Positions 46,469 through 55,392 of a DNA stretch of 64,000 nt are shown piece after piece. Position 1 is the first letter of the stretch; the number at the start of each line of letters is the position of its first letter. The position numbers and the translations under genes are program-made. The stretch comes from Putridiphycobacter roseus (GTDB lineage Bacteria > Bacteroidota > Bacteroidia > Flavobacteriales_D > Crocinitomicaceae), in NCBI RefSeq assembly GCF_003234935.1, contig NZ_QKSB01000002.1, forward strand, positions 434,001 to 498,000, in the 5' to 3' direction. The notes under the pieces are model-generated. The model worked only from the letters and a program-made list of their open reading frames with translations, searched no databases and was not told the DNA's origin.

Positions 46469-48548
46469 AATTTTGCTCGTTAAATTTTGTAAATAGATTA
46501 TCAATTTTGCATTTAACTACTGAAGAGCCTTTCGAGTCATTTTGAATTAAATATACCCCGTTTAAATTAGGTTTTAGTTGCTCATATTCTTTTTGAGAGA
46601 GTTCTTTCTCTAAAAGAGGGAAAAGGACTACTTGTTCAGAAATAGTAGGGTAGAACTGTTCAATTACATTACTAGAATGACTTTTGTCAAATTTTTGTAA
46701 TGGACTATCAATAAAAACAGGGAAATTAATACCTGATTCATCTACCAAAGCTTTCAGTAGGGCAGTGGCATACAATTGCTGTTCTCCTTTTGAAAGTAAA
46801 TCTTTATCAATTACATTGTTTTGTTTGTCAATTAAATCAATATCCATCACATCATCTTCAATTCTAACATTAACATCAGATATGAAGTTATTTTTATGCA
46901 TCAGTTTTTTTAATCCTAGCATAACTGACTTTTGTAAAGAATACTTTTTCTCTTCTTTTATTCTAGCAGTAAGGACATTCAATTTCTCAAGAGCAAGTGT
47001 TGTAACTTCATATTTCTGTTTATCAAGAGCAACTAAATTGTAGTTCTTCTCATATTCAGATAATACTTTTTTGTTGGAATCCTTTTGAGTTTTCCAAGTT
47101 GAAACTTCCTCCAACAATGTTCCTTTTTCTATATTAAGAGCATCAGCTTTGTTTGATAAAGTTTCTTTTTCTTCTCTCAATTTTTGAGCTAAAGGATTAT
47201 TTTTTCTAGCTTCAGATTGTTTTATTTTATTTGAAACTCTTGTTAATGCTTGTCTTGTGTCTCTTTCGTTTTTAATAATTATCTTAAACTGACTATCAAA
47301 AGAATCTTTAATGTAATTGAATGTAGCTATAATAGATCTAGACTCTTCGTCAGTATAATCTAATATGATTTCACCAGATTTTGATTTCGGATTTTGAGAT
47401 TTTTTTGAATTTAATTTTTCAATGGTATCAAATATTTGAGAATTTACTTTCGGATCTAATTTTAAGCTTTTAAACTCTTTTATCAATTCATTAGAGAAAT
47501 TATCAAGCTCTTTAATTAATGATTTTTGATTTAGGCCTTTGTCTTTTAATTTCGTTTCAAGGTTAACTTGATTTACTAATGCATCAAACTTATCTCCAGC
47601 AATTACTAAGGGGACGATTTCCAATAGTTTTTTTAACTCTCCTTTAGCTTCTGTATGTTCCTTTTTTAATTGCTCTTTTTCTTGTTTGTATTCCTTTAAT
47701 TCTTCAAGTGTAACCTCATTTCCTTCTCGAATTAATTTCTCTTGAATTGAATCAGCTTTTTGTTTGATGGAAATTATTTCATTGTCAATCTCAACTTGTT
47801 TCTCCAGGTTTAAATTAATTAATTCCTCAAACTCTTTATCAATTTTAATTAACTCATCCAGTTTAGATTTATTAACTTTTGATACACCACCTCTTTTTAG
47901 TTTAGTAAGTAGAGTAGTCAAGTTAATTTTTAAATCTTCATACTTTTTAATTCCAAGTACTTCAGAATAAGCCTTACTCAATGATCGTAATTCACTTTTA
48001 GATTTTGCTTCAGCAAGACTAACAATTTTTTCAGCATCAAAGAAGAAAAATTTAGCAATTTCTCTAGGTAAAATGAAGTCATTAATAAAAACCTCATATC
48101 CAACTTCTTTAGTTAATTGATTTTCATGTCCATCAATAAGAATTTTTAAAGATTCTTCTTTAGTACTGAAGTCATAAGATCTTTTAATTACAACTTTTCT
48201 ACATGGTATGGAAGGTATCATAACATCCACAAGTTCTACTTCAACTTGCAGTATTGCTTTTTCCGTTTTTCCTTCTTCAAAATCACTTACAACATTTTTA
48301 TTCACTAAAGTTTGAAGAAATTTATCGTATCCACCAGTATTTTTAATATCCTTTCTATACTTATCTTCAACTTGAGCCATTAAACCGCCATAAAAAGACC
48401 AAATAAGAGATGTTAAAAAGGTGGTTTTACCAAACCCATTCATTCCAGCAATTAGCGAAATATTTTTATCACTGTCATTTTTAAAAATAATCTCATTTAC
48501 ACCTTTGTATATTCTAAAATTATTTAACTTAATCCGTTCTATTCTCAT
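46452..48548 (-). CDS. dndD: DNA sulfur modification protein DndD (SMC-like ATPase)
   Basis: 698 residues. The Walker A motif GMNGFGKT is at 35-42 and opens IERIKLNNFRIYKGVNEI. A long coiled coil covers about 190-560. The C-terminal signature and Walker B are close together (LSKGEQQLYATALLKALVDE, FPVFIDSPLQKFDKSH). DndD is a Rad50/SMC-like ATPase thought to open or nick DNA for sulfur insertion. It overlaps dndC by four bases (ATGA). Confidence 0.92.
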   Translation of the reverse strand: MRIERIKLNNFRIYKGVNEIIFKNDSDKNISLIAGMNGFGKTTFLTSLIWSFYGGLMAQVEDKYRKDIKNTGGYDKFLQTLVNKNVVSDFEEGKTEKAILQVEVELVDVMIPSIPCRKVVIKRSYDFSTKEESLKILIDGHENQLTKEVGYEVFINDFILPREIAKFFFFDAEKIVSLAEAKSKSELRSLSKAYSEVLGIKKYEDLKINLTTLLTKLKRGGVSKVNKSKLDELIKIDKEFEELINLNLEKQVEIDNEIISIKQKADSIQEKLIREGNEVTLEELKEYKQEKEQLKKEHTEAKGELKKLLEIVPLVIAGDKFDALVNQVNLETKLKDKGLNQKSLIKELDNFSNELIKEFKSLKLDPKVNSQIFDTIEKLNSKKSQNPKSKSGEIILDYTDEESRSIIATFNYIKDSFDSQFKIIIKNERDTRQALTRVSNKIKQSEARKNNPLAQKLREEKETLSNKADALNIEKGTLLEEVSTWKTQKDSNKKVLSEYEKNYNLVALDKQKYEVTTLALEKLNVLTARIKEEKKYSLQKSVMLGLKKLMHKNNFISDVNVRIEDDVMDIDLIDKQNNVIDKDLLSKGEQQLYATALLKALVDESGINFPVFIDSPLQKFDKSHSSNVIEQFYPTISEQVVLFPLLEKELSQKEYEQLKPNLNGVYLIQNDSKGSSVVKCKIDNLFTKFNEQNYVFTN

Positions 48549-49912
48549 TGTTTCTCAGGATTAATAAAACGTTCTATTTGTTTTTCAACATCATTATGCA
48601 AACCATATTTAGAGAGCAAAAGTGTTTTAGATTCTTGTAATGAAATCAAGTTGTCAATTAAATGATAGTAATCCGAATTATCCTCACAAACTTCTGCTAG
48701 TAAGCGTCTTTCAGTTTGCCCTAAAGATTTTATGTTGTTTGTAGAGATATCTCTATTAAATACTTTTCTATAAATATCAGCTACATTATGCTCAAAAATA
48801 CCATCTCTATTCCAAATTACCTGAACAGCAATTAACTCTTGATTATTTATTAAATTGACTTGAGGTCTTTCTTTTTGTAATTCTCTTTGAATTTCTAATA
48901 ATTCTCTAAGTTTTTTAGCCCTGTATCCCCCTGTATAATTACCATTATTACGTCCATCTTCATCTATAGCTCTTTGACCATTACGCCTTTTATCTCTTCT
49001 ATTTTCGCCAAGGTTTCTTTCTTCAACGAGTGAATTTCTATATTTCATTAAAGGCTTCATCCATTCTTGACCTTTCTCCACAAGAGCAGTCATTGATTTA
49101 TCCTTTTTTACCACAGTACAAGTCCAACAGCCAAATCTACTTTGGCCACAAGAAGCATGTTCTTTGTTAGTCACTACAGTTGGACATTCATAATCATCTG
49201 CACTCGCATCAGAATAGATTTTAAATAATATTGAATTGTCAAATCCCCATGGAGAAGGTACACTATTAATAATATACCAAATCTCCTCTAACATTAAATC
49301 TTTAATGGGGGCATAAACATAGGTATTTGCACTTACGGTGTGTTTTGATAATCGGTTGCCCTTTACCTCATGCTTTTTCATTGACTTTTCTCTTGAAACG
49401 CTTTCTTCATATCTTGTTCCGAGTAAAACAATTGCCTCACCTTTTTCATCAATCTGTTCTAATAAAAATGAAGATGTTGGTCTAATTTTTAGTTTATCCG
49501 TACACCACCTAAAAGTATTGTTTGGAACAGGATAACCTCGACCAATGACATTAACCCAAAAAGATTCATCTAACTTAGGAGTAGTTTTTTTTACGAAAAT
49601 AGGTAAATTTTGCTCTCTAGCTGACACTTCAATTTTAGACAATACTTCATCCACGTATGTTTCAATAATTGGATTTTCAACCATGGTATCATTACAAACC
49701 ACATGCACTGGTCTTTTTAGTTGATACGGGTTTGGAAAACTTTCTCTAATTCTTCTTAGTGCAATCCACACAAGTGTTAATAAAACGGTAGAATCTTTTC
49801 CTCCACTAAATCCAATAATCCAAGGTCTATCAGACTTATCCGCATAAGCATATTGGTCTATTATTTCCTCAATTATACTTTCAGCTGCTTTACTTTTTAT
49901 TTTTTGAAACAT
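48545..49912 (-). CDS. dndC: DNA phosphorothioation sulfurtransferase DndC
   Basis: 455 residues. The PP-loop SGGKDS at 36-41 (IIGFSGGKDSTVLL) is that of PAPS-reductase-like ATP pyrophosphatases. Four cysteines (C243, C255, C262, C265) in YECPTVV, ASCGQSRFGCWTC form the iron-sulfur site. DndC activates and transfers sulfur to the DNA backbone, using sulfur from a cysteine desulfurase (DndA or a host IscS). No dndA lies in the window. It is the first of the dndC-D-E-HNH-STAND genes, with a 214-bp gap before it. Confidence 0.94.
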   Translation of the reverse strand: MFQKIKSKAAESIIEEIIDQYAYADKSDRPWIIGFSGGKDSTVLLTLVWIALRRIRESFPNPYQLKRPVHVVCNDTMVENPIIETYVDEVLSKIEVSAREQNLPIFVKKTTPKLDESFWVNVIGRGYPVPNNTFRWCTDKLKIRPTSSFLLEQIDEKGEAIVLLGTRYEESVSREKSMKKHEVKGNRLSKHTVSANTYVYAPIKDLMLEEIWYIINSVPSPWGFDNSILFKIYSDASADDYECPTVVTNKEHASCGQSRFGCWTCTVVKKDKSMTALVEKGQEWMKPLMKYRNSLVEERNLGENRRDKRRNGQRAIDEDGRNNGNYTGGYRAKKLRELLEIQRELQKERPQVNLINNQELIAVQVIWNRDGIFEHNVADIYRKVFNRDISTNNIKSLGQTERRLLAEVCEDNSDYYHLIDNLISLQESKTLLLSKYGLHNDVEKQIERFINPEKQ

Positions 49913-49988
49913 CCTTTTTAAGCTCAGTTATGTTCTAAGCTATAAAAGTACAAATTAGTATTTTTTATTTATATGAAAAATTGAATTC

Positions 49989-50000
49989 TTTGTTAACAAA
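49989..50000. promoter_or_regulatory. Perfect 12-bp palindrome upstream of dndC
   Basis: TTTGTTAACAAA lies 77 bp before the dndC start, in the AT-rich 214-bp gap after the GIY-YIG/helicase gene. It is a candidate operator; no cognate regulator is known. Confidence 0.35.
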
Positions 50001-50126
50001 ATTGAAAAACACAGATTATTTATTTACAATCTCTTTTCTGAGGTAATAAAATTTAAATATTAGTGTGTTTATTAAATTATAATAATACCAGTAATTTTAA
50101 TCCATAATAAATACTTTCTATAATAA

Positions 50127-52319
50127 TCACAAAACACACTCAAACACCCCAACAACTTTAAACCCCTCCATTTCAACTTCAGCAAGTTCAATATCTTCGT
50201 AGCCTTCATCATTTGAAAGCGGTTTTAATGTAATTGAACCATGCCTCCACTGTCCATTTTCCTTACCTTGTTTAGTACTATGATATTCTTTTACAGTATA
50301 ACCTGCACCAAATTCGGAATCCTGTATATTTGAATGTTGTACTAGTACAATTTTTCCGTCTCTTGAACCACCTGAATATTTTCGAAATAAACAAACAGAA
50401 CCATTTGGAATTATTTGATTCATAGATTCACCATAAACTTTGCAGGCAAATAAATTGTTAGATGCTTTTACATGATTTGGAATTTTAACCCAGTCAAATT
50501 CATTGATATCAATAATTTGGTTATCACTAAAATTACCTGCAGCCGCATTTAAATTGTATAGTGGAACAGAATTTTCAAAAGGGACTACTTTATCAACTTC
50601 TAGATAGATAGATTCTACTTTAGATTTAAATTGATCTAAATGTTGAGCAAAATACGCTCTTAAATCATCATCACAGACATAAACATATGTCCCTCTAATT
50701 CCCCTCAACATAATTGTTTTATAAATGTTAAGTATGTATTCCTTTAAATCTTCAGGGTCTTTTATGGATTGTTTTCCGTTTTTATCAAAGTAGTTTTCTT
50801 CTTTTATGACGATTTCATCTTTTTCTTTATCATATGAAATTTCATGTCCAAAAATAACCCCTGTGTAATTCAAGTCATAGCCTTGAGTTGTATGTATACA
50901 GCCTACTTCATTAATTGAACCTTCAGTGTTTACCCAATCTACTGCGACACTATTCCATTTTAAAGAAACATCTCCAATATTAATATCAAACTTAGTGGCA
51001 TCTTTATTTGAAATCCAAGGCCATGCATAACCAGCTACCAACCTTGATAAACCATGTTCTTTATCTCGGAGTTTAATCTCACTCACCATATTTTCTAACG
51101 AATCGAACAATAAAAATTCATATTCATCTGATTTAAACAGTTGCTTTTCGAAGGAGAGTTTACACTTTAAAAGACCGTCAATAAATTTAACATAGCCATT
51201 CCCTCCTCTCACTCTAAATTGTGATTTGAGATACTCTATGTTAGTATCACTCGCTTGCTTTAATTTATCAAAATCTTCTTTCTTAACATCTGAAGGTTTA
51301 ATGGATTGGCCTTCATCATAAAACAATACTGTTTTATCAGATTGCTTTATCACAAAATCTAATTCACTTGCAGTATATCTGTCTAAGTCTAATTTAATGC
51401 AAGCCTTGTCGAATGCACCAAAATAAGCCCCAAGATTAACCCTTCTTCTCAATCTATGGGATTCATCTACTAAAACAATATCATAAGTGTTTTTAGCCAC
51501 TTGAGCAGGTCCAACCACCATACTAGCTTTTAACCCCTTAATATTTCTAAATACTTTTTTTAAAGTATTTCGGAATGATGACATGGGGATTACCAGAGCC
51601 ATATTTGGATTGGGAAATTTTGCCTTTAACTCTTTAACTTTTACTATAAATTCATTCTCTTCTGCTCCAAACTCTTTAAAATTGAAATCTGTATTGTCTG
51701 AGTTTAATAATTTGAATAAAAAAATCGCCAAAATAGTTTTACCAGTTCCAGCTCCACCTTCAATAATAACATTTTTCAATTTATCACTCAATAAATTATT
51801 GATGATTAATAACAATCCTATTTTTTGCTCACCTGTGAGCGTTTTATAGGGTGAGTACTTGTACAAATCTGAGTTATCAATATGTTCCAAAGAATGATTA
51901 GAAATACCTTCAGCCCTTAACTGATTCCAAACTCTTTTAAAAACACCCCAATAAACCTCTCGCTTTTGATAATACTCATGATTAGCAATTCCTAAGTTTC
52001 CATTTATCAATTTAAACTTACCATCTCCTGAAATATATTTGATTAAATTAGATTCGATATCCAAAGTTGCGGATTTATTGAATTTTTCGCTTGTAATTAA
52101 ATGTACAACGGTCAACTGTTGCTTCTTGTCATGTTTTAAATGACTTTTCATTCGGGAATAAGCATCAGTTGTTTCTCCTACATATGCCTCCTTTGATTTA
52201 TCATCACTTAAAATGTAAACTAAAGGCCATAAATCCTTGGCATAATGCAAACTGTTGAATTCATCAAATATTTGAGAATCGAAATTATATCGTTTTACGG
52301 CTAAATTAGATTCTGACAT
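50127..52319 (-). CDS. GIY-YIG nuclease-DUF2075 helicase-LexA-like protease fusion
   Basis: 730 residues with three parts. A GIY-YIG domain lies at about 32-100 (VYILSD, AYVGETTDAYSRMKSHL). A DUF2075 superfamily-1-like ATPase/helicase has Walker A GGAGTGKT 188-195, Walker B LVDESHR near 283-289 and, later, CIHTTQGYDLNYTGVIFG. The C-terminal S24/LexA-like domain has an AG cleavage site (A594-G595 in LNAAAGNF), the nucleophile S632 (VYGESMNQ) and a lysine K677 (YTVKEYHS). The protease part appears intact. It is coupled by one base to the MazG-like gene before it. Reported in defence islands as DUF2075 proteins; the role is not established. Confidence 0.85.
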   Translation of the reverse strand: MSESNLAVKRYNFDSQIFDEFNSLHYAKDLWPLVYILSDDKSKEAYVGETTDAYSRMKSHLKHDKKQQLTVVHLITSEKFNKSATLDIESNLIKYISGDGKFKLINGNLGIANHEYYQKREVYWGVFKRVWNQLRAEGISNHSLEHIDNSDLYKYSPYKTLTGEQKIGLLLIINNLLSDKLKNVIIEGGAGTGKTILAIFLFKLLNSDNTDFNFKEFGAEENEFIVKVKELKAKFPNPNMALVIPMSSFRNTLKKVFRNIKGLKASMVVGPAQVAKNTYDIVLVDESHRLRRRVNLGAYFGAFDKACIKLDLDRYTASELDFVIKQSDKTVLFYDEGQSIKPSDVKKEDFDKLKQASDTNIEYLKSQFRVRGGNGYVKFIDGLLKCKLSFEKQLFKSDEYEFLLFDSLENMVSEIKLRDKEHGLSRLVAGYAWPWISNKDATKFDINIGDVSLKWNSVAVDWVNTEGSINEVGCIHTTQGYDLNYTGVIFGHEISYDKEKDEIVIKEENYFDKNGKQSIKDPEDLKEYILNIYKTIMLRGIRGTYVYVCDDDLRAYFAQHLDQFKSKVESIYLEVDKVVPFENSVPLYNLNAAAGNFSDNQIIDINEFDWVKIPNHVKASNNLFACKVYGESMNQIIPNGSVCLFRKYSGGSRDGKIVLVQHSNIQDSEFGAGYTVKEYHSTKQGKENGQWRHGSITLKPLSNDEGYEDIELAEVEMEGFKVVGVFECVL

Positions 52320-52657
52320 TATAATTCATTATACTTTTTAGCAGTTCCCTTTGCTTTATCAACTGGATATTTTTCAGCATTTTGTTTTATCTTTTCCAAG
52401 ACAATATCTTTAATATTTAGTCCATGTTTTTCTGCCAATAAGAAAGAGAATGAAAGCACATCAGCTAACTCTTCTTTAAGTCGTTCAATGTTTACAGTCT
52501 CCGAATCATTTGTCTTTTTCCAAAGAAATAATTCATTCAGTTCTGCTGCCTCAATACTAATCGCCGTAGCTAAATTTTTGCTGTCATGAAATTGTTGCCA
52601 ATCTCTTTCATCTCTGAATTTAATTAGTGCTTCAATTATTTCCTCAAATTCTGTCAT
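52319..52657 (-). CDS. MazG-like nucleotide pyrophosphohydrolase
   Basis: 112 residues. The all-alpha NTP pyrophosphatase core is visible: ISIEAAELNELFLWKK (EAAE, metal site) and EELADVLSFSFLLAEKHG (E-x2-D). It is close to the RS21-C6/iMazG group, which hydrolyses dNTPs (often modified or dCTP-type). It is the first gene of the minus-strand set and overlaps the GIY-YIG/helicase/protease gene by one base. Nucleotide depletion or cleansing during phage attack would be a fitting role, but this is inference. Confidence 0.88.
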   Translation of the reverse strand: MTEFEEIIEALIKFRDERDWQQFHDSKNLATAISIEAAELNELFLWKKTNDSETVNIERLKEELADVLSFSFLLAEKHGLNIKDIVLEKIKQNAEKYPVDKAKGTAKKYNEL

Positions 52658-52760
52658 AGAAAGATATTTAACTGTATTTCAAAGATAATAAGATATTTTA
52701 TTTGACCTCAACCAAAAGAATCTCATTTTTATATGCCTTTTAAAAATTCATATCACTCTC

Positions 52761-53141
52761 CTAAACCTTCTTCTTATCCAACACCACCTTATCGTCCTTG
52801 TCTAAAATTTGAATGCTTTGCACATTGTCGTGTAAAACGGATTGCACTTTGGTTTGGCGTTCATCTTCAGGGTTATCCATGTCCAGGTAAAATTCAATGT
52901 CGGTAAACAAGACAAATGGCCAAGTTTTGACCTCGTTTTTTAAGAAAGAACCACCTGCACCTAAATCGTATTCTACTGAGTGAACTTCGTAAGGCAATAA
53001 AGTACATTCAATGCTGTTTGTTGTTGTCCCATTAATGGTCATGGGCTCAATTAAAGTAAGAATTGCTTTGGCATTTGGAGATAAGAAATTTACTTCTCGC
53101 CAGTACATGGCGTCTTTGTTGAATAAGTCGGTTTCGTTCAT
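52761..53141 (-). CDS. Conserved hypothetical protein
   Basis: 126 residues, no signal peptide or membrane segment, mostly beta strands by pattern (NAKAILTLIEPMTING, CTLLPYEVHSVEYDLGAG, WPFVLFTDIEFYLDMD). I do not recognise the family. Its composition is nearer to the flanking host genes than to the island. It is 103 bp upstream of the MazG-like gene on the same strand and starts just before the large repeat array, so it probably marks the right-hand chromosome flank. Confidence 0.6.
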   Translation of the reverse strand: MNETDLFNKDAMYWREVNFLSPNAKAILTLIEPMTINGTTTNSIECTLLPYEVHSVEYDLGAGGSFLKNEVKTWPFVLFTDIEFYLDMDNPEDERQTKVQSVLHDNVQSIQILDKDDKVVLDKKKV

Positions 53142-53179
53142 GAGGCAAAGATAGTTTTTTTTGTGCTATACCCACTCCT

Positions 53180-53235
53180 GGCTTCGAGTCCATTGTATAA
53201 ACTACCGTTTATACAATCCTCAGCCACACGCTACT
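53180..53235. repeat. REP-like palindrome opening cluster C
   Basis: It is GGCTTCGAGTCC, the stem ATTGTATAAAC/GTTTATACAAT with loop TACC, then CCTCAGCC and CACGCTAC. On the minus strand this reads GTAG at the foot, then an outer stem GGCTGAG/CTC(GA)AGCC with a two-base bulge. The same element opens clusters D and E, with compensated arm changes. Confidence 0.85.
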
Positions 53236-54472
53236 TTTTTTCCCAACACCATAGGTGACTGAGGCGAGCGATAGCTCGGGACTCGAAGGCACCGGCTACG
53301 AAGCAACACAGGTGACTGAAGACTTTGAGAACGGCAGTTTATACAATCCTCAGTCACACGCTACTTTTTCCCAACACCACAGGTGACTGAGGCGAGCGAT
53401 AGCTCGGGACTCGAAGCCACACGCTACTTTTTTTTCAAAACACAGGTGACTGAAGACTTTGAGAACGGCAGTTTATACAATCCTCAGCCACACGCTACTT
53501 TTTTCCCAACACCATAGGTGACTGAGGCGAGCGATAGCTCGGGACTCGAAGGCACCGGCTACGAAGCAACACAGATAACTGAAGACTTTGAGAACGGCAG
53601 TTTATACAACCCTCAGCCACACGCTACTTTTATTCAAAACCCTAGGTGACTGAGGCGAGCGATAGCTCGGGACTCGAAGGCACCGGCTACGAAACAACAC
53701 AGGTGACTGAAGACCTTGAGAACGGCAGTTTATACAACCCTCAACCACACGCTACTTTTTTCCCAACACCACAGGTGACTGAGGCGAGCGATAGCTCGGG
53801 ACTCGAAGGCACCGACTACGAAGCAACACAGGTGACTGAAGACTTTGAGAACGGCAGTTTATACAATCCTCAGTCACACGCTACTTTTCCCCAACACCAC
53901 AGGTGACTGAGGCGAGCGATAGCTCGGGACTCGAAGGCACCGGCTACGAAGCAACACAGGTGACTGAAGACCTTGAGAACGGCAGTTTATACAATCCTCA
54001 ACCACACGCTACTTTTATTCAAAACCGTAGGTGACTGAGGCGAGCGATAGCTCGGGACTCGAAGGCACCGACTACGAAGCAACACAGGTGACTGAAGACC
54101 TTGAGAACTACCGTTTATACAATCCTCAGCCACACGCTACTTTTTTTTCAAAACACAGGTGACTGAAGACTTTGAGAACGGCAGTTTATACAACCCTAAG
54201 TCACACGCTACTTTTATTCAAAACTGAGGTGACTGAGGCGAGCGATAGCTCGGGACTCGAAGGCACCGACTACGAAGGCACCGGCTACGAAGGCACCGGC
54301 TACGAAGCACCACAGGTGACTGAAGACTTTGAGAACGGCAGTTTATACGACCCTCAGTCACACACTACTTTTTTCCCAACACCACAGGTGACTGAGGCGA
54401 GCGATAGCTCGGGACTCGAAGGCACCGACTATGAAGGCACCGACTACGAAGGCACCGCTATTTTCCCCCAAA
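53236..54472. repeat. Array of nine REP-like units, period about 128 bp
   Basis: The core GAGGCGAGCGATAGCTCGGG starts at 53261, 53389, 53524, 53652, 53781, 53909, 54037, 54235 and 54394. Spacings are 128, 135, 128, 129, 128, 128, 198 and 159. Between cores lies a second element, GACTTTGAGAAC/GGCA/GTTTATACAATCC, whose two arms do not match each other. Since 128 is not a multiple of three, the open frames over the array (such as 53646-53906 and 54172-54522) are chance. The array occupies the whole gap between the hypothetical gene at 52761 and the lipoprotein. Confidence 0.9.
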
Positions 54473-54598
54473 ACATCCTCCCATTAATTTTTGGCACAGC
54501 GTTTGTTATTGTTTTAGTATAAGTGCAACAAAAACATTTTTTATTCGCACTTAACAACAGTTATCGTGCTAACCCTATGAAAACTGAATACTGAATAA

Positions 54599-54662
54599 TA
54601 AAATAGCAACTGATGAGCAATTTTAAAGCACAGGCGTTTATCGTCTGTGCTTTTTTGGTTAT
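54599..54662 (+). repeat. 64-bp direct repeat with terminator, copy 1
   Basis: It starts TAAAATAGCAACTGATGAGC and holds the hairpin AGCACAG/CTGTGCT with a T run. Copy 2 (55390-55453) has a single base difference. The two copies enclose the lipoprotein gene. No gene ends at copy 1, so it may be left from a lost gene copy. Confidence 0.85.
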
Positions 54663-54777
54663 GTCCATTCCTACACGCATGTCATTTAAGACAATTGATC
54701 GCTCCACCCCACTCATCACTCAAAAATTATTGGCATTAAAATTGTAAAGTAGCCATCAAATAAAAAAGATTTAAACC

Positions 54778-55392
54778 ATGAAAAAGATATTACTTCCACT
54801 ATTGAGTTTTGCATTAATAATTGGAACCAGCAGTTGTAAGAAAGAGTTATTCACTTCGGGGGATAGCGACATTTTAAATTACGAATCGAGTAATAACTTT
54901 GTGATTAACCCCGGTCCATTTGCCGAAGATTCATTAGCGTCGGTAGTGTTTTTAGAAAAAATAGATTTTCTGTGTGACATAGATGAAAAGCGAGAGCAAC
55001 TGCAAGACAACCAAAAAGAAGGGTACGAATTAAAAGAATCGACTACACAGTCTATCCGCACACTTTCTTTTGTGATGGAAGAGCGAAATGCGGATACAGA
55101 ACAGGAATCATTGGGTACTTTTTTAAAGAAATCCTCTTTACAAATCTACCATGGTGAAGCAGCAGACATTGAAGAATTAGGAACTTGTAATACCGTTACT
55201 GAAGTAGGACAATCATACGACAGATTAACCTTTGAAATAGACTCAAAAAACATCATTGAATACATGGTGTCACACCCAGACTATCAATTTAGAGTAGTCA
55301 ACACTTTTAATAGTGTACCACAAGCACAAAGAACTTTTAAATATGACTTTAGTGTAGCTTATAGCGCAGATCATATTTACACGGAAATATAA
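54778..55392 (+). CDS. Lipoprotein of unknown function
   Basis: 204 residues. The N-terminus MKKILLPLLSFALIIGTSSC has a lipobox (TSSC) with lipidated cysteine 20. The mature part is acidic and contains no domain I recognise; a C-terminal region (FRVVNTFNSVPQAQRTFKYDFSVAYSADHIY) is beta-rich. The stop codon lies inside the 64-bp repeat that provides its terminator. Its neighbours are repeat clusters on both sides. Confidence 0.75.
   Translation: MKKILLPLLSFALIIGTSSCKKELFTSGDSDILNYESSNNFVINPGPFAEDSLASVVFLEKIDFLCDIDEKREQLQDNQKEGYELKESTTQSIRTLSFVMEERNADTEQESLGTFLKKSSLQIYHGEAADIEELGTCNTVTEVGQSYDRLTFEIDSKNIIEYMVSHPDYQFRVVNTFNSVPQAQRTFKYDFSVAYSADHIYTEI

Noticed and set aside
53236..54472. CRISPR array
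   Set aside because: The repeating unit is about 128 bp and nearly all of it is repeated. There are no unique spacers and no cas genes.
53646..54522. Open frames over the repeat array (53646-53906, 54172-54522) that look like a tandem-repeat protein
   Set aside because: The 128-bp period is not a multiple of three. The frames arise from the same palindromic DNA on both strands and have no start context; the DNA-level palindromes explain the pattern.
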